This document shows positions 26,855 to 35,869 of a stretch of 64,000 bases of DNA, piece after piece; position 1 is the first letter of the stretch; every line of letters begins with the position of its first letter. Under the pieces are notes generated by a model. The model was not told where the DNA came from. It was given only the letters and a program-made list of their open reading frames with translations, and made no database searches. Source of the stretch: Pseudomonadota bacterium (GTDB taxonomy: Bacteria > Pseudomonadota > Gammaproteobacteria > Xanthomonadales > Rhodanobacteraceae); NCBI GenBank assembly GCA_021792975.1, contig JAJYTR010000007.1, forward strand, positions 1-64,000. Direction: 5' to 3'. The position numbers and the translations under genes were made by a program.

Positions 26855-29800
26855 TTACCGGCCGATCGGCGTCGCGCCCGCCGCCAGCAGACGCTGGTTG
26901 AGCGCCGCCAGCAGCGGTCCTCGCAATCGCTGCCAGTGCAGCAGCGCACGCGTCAGCGTGGCGTGGGCCAGGCGATAACCCTGTTTGGCGTCGGGTGTCG
27001 GCGGTACATCGGCGTTGTCCACCGCATGTTCCAGTGCGGTCAGACGCGCATCCAGCGCGGTGAGGCTGTTGACATGGCTGGGCGGCGTGCCCACCGAATT
27101 GGAAGGGTCGGGCGGCGGGATATCGCTGAGCGCCGCCAGTTCGGCGCCGTAGCGCTCGAGTTCGCTGCGCAGAGTCGCATTGACGCCGGTTTCCGCCTTG
27201 ACCAGCGCGGCCTGCAGCCGTCCGGCCTGCACCAGGGCCGTGGCCAGCGTGGCGCGGTCGGATTCGATGGCCTGCGCAAGCGCCTGCTGGCGCGCATAGT
27301 CGGCAGCATCCATGCCGCGCACGCGCGGATCGGGCAATACCTGCAGCGTACGCACGGAAGCTTGGCCGTCCACCCGCAGTACCACGCGGTACGTACCCGG
27401 CGTAGCCCACACGCCGTCGCTCCAGGCGCCGTCCTTGGCCAGCGCGGCGGGTGCCGCCCAGTGCAGATCCCACACGAAGCGGTGCATGCCGGGCGTGGTG
27501 GCCAGCGGCGTGGGCTGCTGCACCCATTCAGGCGCGATGTGGATCTTGGCGAGGTTCACGCCGGGCAGTGCATCGGCGCTGTCATAGCGGCGCACCAGCC
27601 GGCCCTGCGCGTCGTAGATGCTGAGCGTGATGCGCCGGGCCGGGGTCTTCAGCGCGTAGTCGAGATAGGCGCCCTGCGGCGGATTCTGGCCGCGCGGCTC
27701 GCTCATGGGCAGCGGCGTGCCGGAAAAACCGATCGGCCGCACGCGGTAGGCCGGCGCCGGCGCGAAGAAGTAGTCGCCGCGGGCGGCCGCGGCCTGCGCC
27801 ATCTGCCGCAGCGGGGTGATGTCGTCCATGATCCAGATGCCGCGCCCGTGCGTGGCGATCACCAAATCGTTGTCCTTGACCAGCAGATCGCGCACCGATG
27901 TCACCGGTAGATTCTGCTGCAGCGGCTGCCAGCGGCCGCCGTCGTCGAAGGAGACGAACACGCCGAACTCGGTGCCCGCGTACAGCAGGCCGGGTGTCAC
28001 TGGGTCGACGGTGACCACGTTGACGAAATCGCGCGCCGGGATGCCGGCATCGATGGCCTGCCAGGTCTTGCCGCCGTCGCGCGTACGGTAGATGTAGGGA
28101 TGGAAGTCATCCAGGCGATGGCGGTCGATGGCGATGTACGCCACCTGTGCATTGCGCGGCGAAGCGGCGATGGCCGCCACTTTCGACCATGCCGTCAGCG
28201 GTGCCGGCGTCACATTGGTCCAGTGCGCGCCGCCGTCGTGCGTGACCCACACCAGCCCGTCGTCGGTGCCGGCCCAGATCAGTCTGGCGTCGATGGGCGA
28301 TGGCGCGATGCTGTACACCACGCCGCGGCGCGGCCCGGCGATCGGGCTGTCGGTGGCGGTGCTGGCATCGAGGTTGGCCGGCACGGCGGGATCGGGCCGC
28401 GTCAGATCGGGGCTGATCGGCGTCCAGTGCGCGCCACCGTCGGTGGTGCGGAACACCCGCTGGTTGCCGAAGTACAGCGCCCCGGGATCGGCCTTGGAGA
28501 ACACCAGCGGCAGCGTCCAGGTGGCGCGGTACAGGCCGGGGAAGGCCAGGGTCGGGTTGACCGACTGCGTCTGCTGGGTCCGCTGGTCGTACTTGTCCAC
28601 CGAACCGCCGTAGGTGTTGCCGTAGATCAGGTCCGGATCGCGCGGATCGATCGCGATCTCGCCGCTCTCGCCGCCCGCGGTTAGCTCGTGGAACTGCATC
28701 ATGCTGATGCCGTCGACGCCATGACCGCTCTGGCTGGGCAAGCACACCGCGCCGGAGTCCTGCTGCGCGCCGCATACCCAGAACGGGAAGCGGTTGTCGG
28801 TGGTGACGTGATAAATCTGCGCGGTCGGCTGGTTGTACCAGCTCGACCAGGTCTTGCCGCCGTCGATGCTGACCACCGCACCCTGATCCACGCCCAGCAT
28901 GCGGTGCGTCGGGTCGCGCGGGTCGATCCAAAGCACGTGGTAGTCGTCGCCGCCCGGCGCGCCCTTGATCGGCACGAAGGTCTTGCCGCCGTCGCGCGAT
29001 TCGTACAACGCGGTATTGGCCGCGTAAACTACATCCGGATTGCGCGAGCTGACGGTGATGCCGCCGAAGTACCAGCCGCGCTGCCACACGCGCACGTCCA
29101 CGGACACGTGGGTCCAGTGCGCGCCGCCGTCGTCCGAGCGGTACAGGCCGCCGGCCTTGGCGTCGACCATCGCGTACACGCGCTGCGGATCGCTGGGCGC
29201 CACGGCGATGCCGATACGGCCCGGGTGGGCGGCGAAGCCATGCGCCGGCTGGCTGATCTCGGTCCAGTGCGCGCCGCCGTCGGTGGATTTGTACAGGCCC
29301 GAGCCGGGGCCGTTGGAGGGCGGATAGGTGTTCCAGGGCGGACGCCGCGTCTGCCACAGCGCGGCGTAGATCACCCGGGAGTCGCCGGGCTGGAAGGCGA
29401 GATCGATGGCGCCGGTGTTGTCGTTCTTGTACAGCACCTTGTGCCAGGTCCTGCCGCCGTCGGTGCTCTTGAACACGCCGCGCTGGGCGTTGGGGCCGTA
29501 GGGGTGGCCCAGCGCCGCCACGTACACCACCTCGGGGTCGTGCGGATCGACCAGCACGCTGCCGATCGCCTGGGTGTGGGTGAGGCCGATGTGGGTCCAG
29601 GTCCTGCCGGCGTCGGTGGACTTCCACATGCCGTCGCCCATGGCGATGTCCGAGCGCATGTCGGCCTCGCCGGTACCCACGTAGATCACATCCGGGTCGG
29701 AGGGCGCCACCGCGATCGCGCCGATCGATCCCACCCGCTCGGCGTCGAAGATCGGCCGCCAGGTGCGCCCGGCGTCGTCGCTGCGCCACACGCCGCCGTC

Positions 29801-30016
29801 CACCGCGCCGAAGTAGAAACGCTGCGGATGCTGCGGCACGCCGGTCACCGCCAGTACGCGGCCGCCGCGGAACGGACCGATCAGGCGCCACTGCAGCGCC
29901 TGCAGTTGCGCTGGCGGGATGGCTGCGGCGCCCGCCGGCGCGGCATCTGCCGCCCCGGCGCAACCGGCGAGGATCAGCGCCAGCGTGGACAACGTGATGG
30001 CGATCGGTCGGTGCAT
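26855..30016 (-). CDS. Large exported BNR/sortilin-like beta-propeller protein
   Basis: Lipobox LILAGC; many S/T-x-D-G-G-x-x-W repeats (KSTDGGRTWHKV, KSTDGGAHWTEI, RTTDGGAHWTPI, RTRDGGKTWQAI). Confidence 0.85.
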   Translation of the reverse strand: MHRPIAITLSTLALILAGCAGAADAAPAGAAAIPPAQLQALQWRLIGPFRGGRVLAVTGVPQHPQRFYFGAVDGGVWRSDDAGRTWRPIFDAERVGSIGAIAVAPSDPDVIYVGTGEADMRSDIAMGDGMWKSTDAGRTWTHIGLTHTQAIGSVLVDPHDPEVVYVAALGHPYGPNAQRGVFKSTDGGRTWHKVLYKNDNTGAIDLAFQPGDSRVIYAALWQTRRPPWNTYPPSNGPGSGLYKSTDGGAHWTEISQPAHGFAAHPGRIGIAVAPSDPQRVYAMVDAKAGGLYRSDDGGAHWTHVSVDVRVWQRGWYFGGITVSSRNPDVVYAANTALYESRDGGKTFVPIKGAPGGDDYHVLWIDPRDPTHRMLGVDQGAVVSIDGGKTWSSWYNQPTAQIYHVTTDNRFPFWVCGAQQDSGAVCLPSQSGHGVDGISMMQFHELTAGGESGEIAIDPRDPDLIYGNTYGGSVDKYDQRTQQTQSVNPTLAFPGLYRATWTLPLVFSKADPGALYFGNQRVFRTTDGGAHWTPISPDLTRPDPAVPANLDASTATDSPIAGPRRGVVYSIAPSPIDARLIWAGTDDGLVWVTHDGGAHWTNVTPAPLTAWSKVAAIAASPRNAQVAYIAIDRHRLDDFHPYIYRTRDGGKTWQAIDAGIPARDFVNVVTVDPVTPGLLYAGTEFGVFVSFDDGGRWQPLQQNLPVTSVRDLLVKDNDLVIATHGRGIWIMDDITPLRQMAQAAAARGDYFFAPAPAYRVRPIGFSGTPLPMSEPRGQNPPQGAYLDYALKTPARRITLSIYDAQGRLVRRYDSADALPGVNLAKIHIAPEWVQQPTPLATTPGMHRFVWDLHWAAPAALAKDGAWSDGVWATPGTYRVVLRVDGQASVRTLQVLPDPRVRGMDAADYARQQALAQAIESDRATLATALVQAGRLQAALVKAETGVNATLRSELERYGAELAALSDIPPPDPSNSVGTPPSHVNSLTALDARLTALEHAVDNADVPPTPDAKQGYRLAHATLTRALLHWQRLRGPLLAALNQRLLAAGATPIGR

Positions 30017-30137
30017 GATGCTTTCCCGGACAGGTTACGGAAGCGGATGCCGCGCGCCGCGCGGTCCGACGCACCGGGGTTGGACCGGCAGGGTGCGCAC
30101 AAGTTCGCCAGTGCCGCCCGCCCGGCGGGTTGCGGAA

Positions 30138-31388
30138 TCAGCCGGGCAGCCGCGGCAGGCCCTGGGCGTCACGCTGTTCGATGGCGATGGGGCGGGTATC
30201 CATGCGGCGCGCTGCGGACAGCGGCTGTGCGTCCTCATCGCGCGCCATGCGCAGCGCATTGCGGAAGGCGCGCGCGGCATCGGGCGACTGGCCCAACGAC
30301 AGCAGGGTCTCGCCCAGCAGTTCCCAGGCCTCTGCCGTGGGGGCCAGGCCCAGCGCGCGCTCCAGCGCATCGCGCGCGGCGGCCGGCTGATGCAGGCCCA
30401 ATTGCAGCCGGCCGATGGCGGTCAGCAGTGCGGCGTCGTTGGGGTGACCCTCCAGCCAGTGCTGCGCGCGTTCCAGCCGTGCCGGCAGGGTGGCGTCATC
30501 GCCCAGCGCCGACCATGCCTCGAGCAGGCGCGGATCCCAGCTGCGGCCCAGTGCCTGTTCGATCTCGTCCATGGCGGCCAGCCCGGCGCCGAACTGCGCG
30601 GCGCGGCGGGCGAACGCGGCCACCACCGCAGGCGGTTGCCGCTGCGCGCGCGAGAGGTCGGCCCACAATGCGTTGATCGCGGCCGCGCCGTGGGCTTCGG
30701 CGATGGCGCGTTCGAGCACGCGCGACTCCAGTTCGGCATAGGCCGCGGCGCCCAGGGCGGCACTGGCCCGCAGCGGCTCGAGCGCACTGCGCGCGCGGTC
30801 GATGCGCCCGGCCGCCAGCGCGGCCTCGGCCAGCTCCACCCAACCCGCCGGTGGCAACTGGCCGCTCTCGGCGGCGGGCACCAGCAGCGCCAGTGCCTCT
30901 TCCGCGCGCCCCTCACGGCGCAGGACGCGCGCGCGCAGCACACGCGCCGCGCGCGGAGCCCGCTGGCTGGCTTCGTCCAGCGCCTCCAGCGCCCGGGCTG
31001 CTTCGCCGCGGCGATAGGCGGCCTCGGCCTCGGCCAGCAATGCCGGCGCGCGCAGCGGACCGAAGCGCGCGGCGCGCATCAGCGCGCGCTGGGCGTCACC
31101 GTGGCGGCCTTCGATGAGCGCCAGCAGTCCTTCGGAGAAACGCCTGCGGCTGATGCGGCGATGCCGCCGCGACATCGCGCCGAACGGCCAGCGCAGCAGC
31201 CGCCAGGCCACGCCGAAGGCGATCCACGCCAGCACGACAAGCAGCGCCAGCGCCACCACCGTGCTCTCGAGCTGCCAGCCGTGGAAGCGCAGCAGCACGT
31301 AGCCCGGATCGCTGGCCAACGCGTGCCAGGCCAGCGCGGCCACCAGCGCCGTCAGCAGCAGCCCCAGGATCCATCGCCACAGGCTCAT
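30138..31388 (-). CDS. hemY: HemY-like TPR membrane protein
   Basis: N-terminal TMs, RFHGWQLESTVVALALLVVLAWIAFGVAW; TPR-type repeats; adjacent to hemX/hemD. Confidence 0.85.
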   Translation of the reverse strand: MSLWRWILGLLLTALVAALAWHALASDPGYVLLRFHGWQLESTVVALALLVVLAWIAFGVAWRLLRWPFGAMSRRHRRISRRRFSEGLLALIEGRHGDAQRALMRAARFGPLRAPALLAEAEAAYRRGEAARALEALDEASQRAPRAARVLRARVLRREGRAEEALALLVPAAESGQLPPAGWVELAEAALAAGRIDRARSALEPLRASAALGAAAYAELESRVLERAIAEAHGAAAINALWADLSRAQRQPPAVVAAFARRAAQFGAGLAAMDEIEQALGRSWDPRLLEAWSALGDDATLPARLERAQHWLEGHPNDAALLTAIGRLQLGLHQPAAARDALERALGLAPTAEAWELLGETLLSLGQSPDAARAFRNALRMARDEDAQPLSAARRMDTRPIAIEQRDAQGLPRLPG

Positions 31389-32422
31389 GGCCGGCTGCTC
31401 CGCGGGGTGGGCGGTGTGGCGCCGGCCTGCAGCGCATCCAGTGCGCGCAGCCGGCGCAGTTCAGCCAGCGCCGCGGCCAGTTGCGGCAACGGTGTCTGCG
31501 GCAGCGGCTGCAGTTGCGCGAGCTGCGCGGCGAATTGCCGGGTCTGCGGCGCCTGTGCGTCGAAACGCGTCCGCAGCAGCGCGTGTGCGTCGGCCAGCGC
31601 GGCGCGGTAGGCATCGCCGTTCCAGGCCAGCAGCGCGGATTGCGCCTGCGCCAGATCCAGCGCCAGCAGTTCGTGCAGCAGTCCGCTGCCGCTGCCGGCC
31701 AGCGGCGCCTGGTCGCTGCGGCGGATACGCACCAGCGCGGCCAGCGCGTGGCCGATGCGGGCCAGGACGCCGGCCCGCGCAGGCGCCGACGGTGCCGCCG
31801 CGGCCGGCGGCAGCTGCCAGACCTGCATGCGCAGCGCGGCCAGTGTGTCCAGCTGCTGCTGACGATCCGCCGGGCGCAGCTGCTCCAGCGCGGTCATGGC
31901 GGCAGCCAGGTCGCCGCGCAGCGGTGCGTACACCGGCGCGTCGACCCCCGCCAGCGCCTGCGCGGCCAGCCGCGTGGCGTCCAGCGCGCCGGCGGCGTCA
32001 TGGAACAGGCGATAGCGCTCCTCGGCCATGCGCAGCATGAACTCGGCCTCGTCCAGCCGCAGCGCCTGGCTGCCGCCGCTGCGGGACTCGCTGAGCGCGG
32101 CCAGTGCATCCTCCAGGGTGCGTGTGCGCCCGCGCAGGCCGAGCAGTTCCTCGCGCAGAGCGCGGTCGACCGCGGCGTTGTCGTCCAGCCGCTGGGTGAG
32201 CCCGGCACGTTCCTGTTGCAGGCTGCCCAGCGCATCCTGCAGCGTGCCGATGCGCTGCGCCTGCTCGTGCAGCGCCGCGCGAAGATCACTGGCGCGGCGG
32301 TAGCCGAGATGGGCCAGTACCAATGCCGCCGCCAGCGCGATCAGGGCAAGCAGCACCAGCACGCGCACGAGCAGGCGGCGGCGCGGTCCGGCGGCAGACG
32401 CGGAAATGTGCGGATCGTCCAT
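31385..32422 (-). CDS. hemX: HemX-like protein (uroporphyrinogen-III C-methyltransferase family, membrane-anchored)
   Basis: Single N-terminal TM plus coiled coil; EAEFMLRMAEERYRLFHDAAGALDATRLAAQAL; ATGA overlap with hemY. Confidence 0.82.
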   Translation of the reverse strand: MDDPHISASAAGPRRRLLVRVLVLLALIALAAALVLAHLGYRRASDLRAALHEQAQRIGTLQDALGSLQQERAGLTQRLDDNAAVDRALREELLGLRGRTRTLEDALAALSESRSGGSQALRLDEAEFMLRMAEERYRLFHDAAGALDATRLAAQALAGVDAPVYAPLRGDLAAAMTALEQLRPADRQQQLDTLAALRMQVWQLPPAAAAPSAPARAGVLARIGHALAALVRIRRSDQAPLAGSGSGLLHELLALDLAQAQSALLAWNGDAYRAALADAHALLRTRFDAQAPQTRQFAAQLAQLQPLPQTPLPQLAAALAELRRLRALDALQAGATPPTPRSSRP

Positions 32423-32457
32423 GTCCGCATGCTAGCAGCAGCGTCGCGCGGCTCCGA

Positions 32458-33267
32458 TCAGCCGTGGCGGCGGCGATCGGCGCGATGCACGCGCACGGCA
32501 GCCGCGATCATCGCGTCCGTCAGCGCGGAAGCCGCGGTTTCCACCCGTGCGAAGCCGGCCGTCCGCGCCGCCTGCGCCAGGCGCGTGCTGCTGGCGATGG
32601 CGCAGGCGGCCAGCAGCCGCGTGCGTGCCGCCTCGGGCAGCGCGTGCAGCAGATTCTGCAGCGCCTCGCCGCTGGAGAGCAGTACGTACAGCGGCATGCG
32701 GGCCCTGGCCAGGGCGGTCCGGTGCCGCCGGTCCAGCCGCGGCGGCTGCCGCCGGTACACCTCGGCGCGCAGTACCTGCGCGCCGCGCCCGGCCAGGGTA
32801 TCGGGCAGCAGGCTGCGGCCGCCGGGTGCGCCGACCAGTCCGACCCGCGGCGGCGGCGGGTTCAGCGCGGGCATCGCCAGCAGCCCCTCGCTGTCGGCCC
32901 GTGCGGGCACCTGCGCGTCGCGCAGACCGCAACGCGCCAGCGCCCGGGCCGTTGCGGCGCCCACCGCCAGCATGCGGCTGCCGCGGTTCTGCCGCAGTGG
33001 CAGCAGTCGCGCTGCGGCGCGCACTGCGGCGGGCGAGACGAAAATGCACACCGACGCGCGCAACGCCGCCTGCAGCGCCGCCCGCGCGGCATCGGCATCC
33101 GCGGGTGGCGCCAGCCGCGTACCCGGCAACGGCAGTGGCTTGCCGCCAAGCGCCTGCACGCGCCTTGCCTCGGTGCGCGCGGTGCCGGCACTGCGGGTCA
33201 GGATCAGCGTGGCGCCGTGGAGCGGTGCTGCGGCGCCGGCATCGCGAACGGGCTGCACGTGCGCCAT
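32458..33267 (-). CDS. hemD: Uroporphyrinogen-III synthase
   Basis: Weakly conserved but HemD-like (LILTRSAGTARTEARRVQALGGKPLPLP...; AEVYRRQPP); located upstream of hemX/hemY. Confidence 0.8.
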   Translation of the reverse strand: MAHVQPVRDAGAAAPLHGATLILTRSAGTARTEARRVQALGGKPLPLPGTRLAPPADADAARAALQAALRASVCIFVSPAAVRAAARLLPLRQNRGSRMLAVGAATARALARCGLRDAQVPARADSEGLLAMPALNPPPPRVGLVGAPGGRSLLPDTLAGRGAQVLRAEVYRRQPPRLDRRHRTALARARMPLYVLLSSGEALQNLLHALPEAARTRLLAACAIASSTRLAQAARTAGFARVETAASALTDAMIAAAVRVHRADRRRHG

Positions 33268-33297
33268 GGATGGATGTGCCCGGTGCGCGGCGGCGGC

Positions 33298-34509
33298 CTA
33301 GACGCGCTTCAGCGCCAGCACCGCATTGAGCCCGCCGAAGGCGAACGAATTGCTGAGCGCCGCCGCGACCGCCTGTTCACGCGCGGTGTTGGGCACGTAA
33401 TCGAGATCGCAGGCGGGATCGGGATCGAGGAAGTTCGCCGTAGGCGGGATCACGCCCTCGCGCAGCGCCCCCAGTGTGGCCACCAGCTCCAGCGCGCCGG
33501 CAGCCCCCAGTGCGTGGCCGTGCATGGACTTGGTGGAGGACACCGCCAGCCGGTGTGCGTGTTCGCCGAACACTGCGTGGATGGCCTGCGTCTCGGTGGG
33601 ATCGTTGGCCGGCGTGCCGGTGCCGTGGGCGTTGATGTAGCCGATGGCCCCGGGTGCCAGGCCGGCATCGGCCAGCGCGAGACGCATGGCGCTGGCGGCG
33701 CCTTCGGCCTTGGGAAAGACGATGTCGCCGGCATCCGCGCTCATGCCGGCGCCGGCGAATTCGGCCAGTATCGCGGCGCCGCGCGCCCGCGCGCGCTGGT
33801 ACTCCTCGAGCACGAACACCGCCGCACCCTCGCCCAGCACCAGTCCGCGGCGCTGCCTGCAGAACGGCCTGCAGGTATCCTCGGCCAGCACGCGCATGGC
33901 TTCCCAGGCGCGCACGCCGCCCAGCGAGATGCAGGCCTCGGTACCGCCGGCCACGGCGATGTCGGCCATGCCGCAGCGGATCATCTGCAGCGCCTGCGCC
34001 AGCGCGTGGTTGGACGAGGCGCAGGCGCTGACCACGGCGAAGGTCGGTCCGGTCAGGCCGAACTCCATGCTGATCTGGCAGGCCGGCGCGTTGGCCATGG
34101 TCTTGACGATGGCTAGCGGATGCACGCGCGGGTTGTTGTCCGCGTACATGCGCCGCGAGGCCTCGTCGCGGGTCAGCTCGCCGCCCATGCCGGTGCCGAT
34201 GATGCAGGCGCTGCGCGCGCCCAGCCCGCTGGCGCGGAACTCCAGCCCCGCCTGCGCCACCGCCTCGCGCGCGGCCACCAGCGCGAACTGGCTGACACGG
34301 TCCAGCAGCAGCAGGCGCTTCTCGTCGAAATGCGCGAGCGGATCGAACCCGCGCACCTCGGCGGCGATGCCGGCGCGCAGGCCCTCGCGCGGCAGCGACT
34401 GCAGCGGCGCGATGGCGCAGCGGCCGGACCTGAGGGCATCCCAGGTTGCGCTGGCGGTCAGGCCCAGCGGCGTCACCGCGCCCCAGCCGGTGATGGCCAC
34501 GCGCCGCAT
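33298..34509 (-). CDS. Beta-ketoacyl-ACP synthase II-like (FabF/NodE-like), catalytic triad intact
   Basis: VVSACASSNHALAQAL (Cys), INAHGTGTPANDPTET (His), STKSMHGHALGAAGALE (Lys/His). Confidence 0.92.
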   Translation of the reverse strand: MRRVAITGWGAVTPLGLTASATWDALRSGRCAIAPLQSLPREGLRAGIAAEVRGFDPLAHFDEKRLLLLDRVSQFALVAAREAVAQAGLEFRASGLGARSACIIGTGMGGELTRDEASRRMYADNNPRVHPLAIVKTMANAPACQISMEFGLTGPTFAVVSACASSNHALAQALQMIRCGMADIAVAGGTEACISLGGVRAWEAMRVLAEDTCRPFCRQRRGLVLGEGAAVFVLEEYQRARARGAAILAEFAGAGMSADAGDIVFPKAEGAASAMRLALADAGLAPGAIGYINAHGTGTPANDPTETQAIHAVFGEHAHRLAVSSTKSMHGHALGAAGALELVATLGALREGVIPPTANFLDPDPACDLDYVPNTAREQAVAAALSNSFAFGGLNAVLALKRV

Positions 34510-34518
34510 GCGTGGTGC

Positions 34519-34794
34519 TCAGCCGTTGCCGGCCGGTGGCGGCGTGGCGGCCTTTTCGGCCAGCAGTTTCTCGACGGTATCCACCAGTCCCTTGACCGAC
34601 TCGGTGTCGAAGTTGGGATCGCGGTCGGGCATGGTGATCTTGAAGTGGTCCTCGATCTCGAACAGGATCTGTACCGCATCCAGCGACTGGATTTCGAGGT
34701 CCTTCAGTGTCGAGTCCAGGGTGATCTTCGCGCGATCGATATTGGCTTCCTTGGCGATGATCGCGAAGATGGTGTCGGCGACGTTGTCGCTCAT
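34519..34794 (-). CDS. Acyl carrier protein (specialised, not the housekeeping AcpP context)
   Basis: 91 aa; DLEIQSLDAVQILFEIEDHFKI. The 4'-phosphopantetheine Ser lies in a QSLDAV motif rather than the canonical DSLDxV. Confidence 0.88.
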   Translation of the reverse strand: MSDNVADTIFAIIAKEANIDRAKITLDSTLKDLEIQSLDAVQILFEIEDHFKITMPDRDPNFDTESVKGLVDTVEKLLAEKAATPPPAGNG

Positions 34795-34878
34795 GAGACG
34801 GATACTCCTGACCGTGACCCGGCGAGCTGCCGGCTGGCGCTAAAGCATACCGGACACGCGCTCCGGCGCGGTGCCGGG

Positions 34879-35745
34879 TCAGTCGGCGCCGACCGCGCGC
34901 AGGGTCAGAGCCGGCTGCGACGCACGTCCGGCGGCGGTACGCAGATGCCGCTGGAAGAAACTGGCCGAGGCCTCGATCAACTGCTCGCGCTCGCCGTCCA
35001 GCGTGACCATGTGGTAGCTGTTGCGCAGCTCCAGCAACTGGGTGGGTCCGGTCAGGTTGTCCAGCAGCACGCGCGCGTTGCCGAGGCTGGCCACGTCGTC
35101 CTCGCTGGCGTGCACGATCAGCGCCGGAGCGTCGACGCGGTGCAGGCGCGCGCGCACATGGCGTGCCAGACGGTACAGCTCGGCCAGCGAGGGCCATGGG
35201 TTGCCGGGCAGACCGGCGGTGCTGGAATCCTCGCCGAACATGGCGCCGACGATGCGCTGGCGCATGCGCTCGTCGCGCAGGCCGTAGGGGAACACCTCGG
35301 TGAAGCTGCGCTTGCGGCCGATGCCCAGCGGTACCACCCAGGGCAGCAGGAAGGAGAGCCGGCCGATGATCGGCACCGCCCAGCCGTCGTAGCGGAACGT
35401 GGTGCCGTACAGCGCCAGGCCATGCACGGCCTCGGGCTGTTCCAGCGCGTAGTTCAGCGCCAGCAGGGCGCCCATGGACAGCCCGCCGACGAACAGCCGG
35501 TCGACCTGTGCGGCCAGTCGGTCGGCGGCGATGCGGACGCTGGCGGCCCAGTCGCGCCAGCCGGTGGCCAGCAGATCCTCGACGCTGCCGCAGTGCCCGG
35601 CCAGCTGCATGGCGTAGACGGTGTAGCCGCGCCGGTTCAGGCCTTTGGCCACGAAGCGCATTTCCGCCGGGGTGCCGGTGAGGCCATGGATGAGCAGCAC
35701 GCCCTGGCGGCCGCCGGGCAGCAGATAGTCGACTTGTCTGGGCAT
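34879..35745 (-). CDS. Alpha/beta hydrolase (carboxylesterase/monoglyceride lipase-like)
   Basis: GVLLIHGLTGTPAEMRFVAKGLNRRGYTVYA; nucleophile elbow GGLSMGALLAL; IVHASEDDVA; SYHMVTLDGERE. Confidence 0.88.
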   Translation of the reverse strand: MPRQVDYLLPGGRQGVLLIHGLTGTPAEMRFVAKGLNRRGYTVYAMQLAGHCGSVEDLLATGWRDWAASVRIAADRLAAQVDRLFVGGLSMGALLALNYALEQPEAVHGLALYGTTFRYDGWAVPIIGRLSFLLPWVVPLGIGRKRSFTEVFPYGLRDERMRQRIVGAMFGEDSSTAGLPGNPWPSLAELYRLARHVRARLHRVDAPALIVHASEDDVASLGNARVLLDNLTGPTQLLELRNSYHMVTLDGEREQLIEASASFFQRHLRTAAGRASQPALTLRAVGAD

Positions 35746-35820
35746 GGGAAGCGGGGGCGGCAAGCGCGGTAAGTTGCCCAATACTTTGCCATCGTGCGGC
35801 TGACCGCGTGCAAAGCATGA

Positions 35821-35838
35821 TCTTACGAACCCGTAAGA
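35821..35838. repeat. Perfect 7-bp inverted repeat between the aminotransferase and hydrolase genes
   Basis: TCTTACG-AACC-CGTAAGA. Confidence 0.6.
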
Positions 35839-35869
35839 AGTGCGGGCGGGCACAGGCTGCGCCGAAGCT

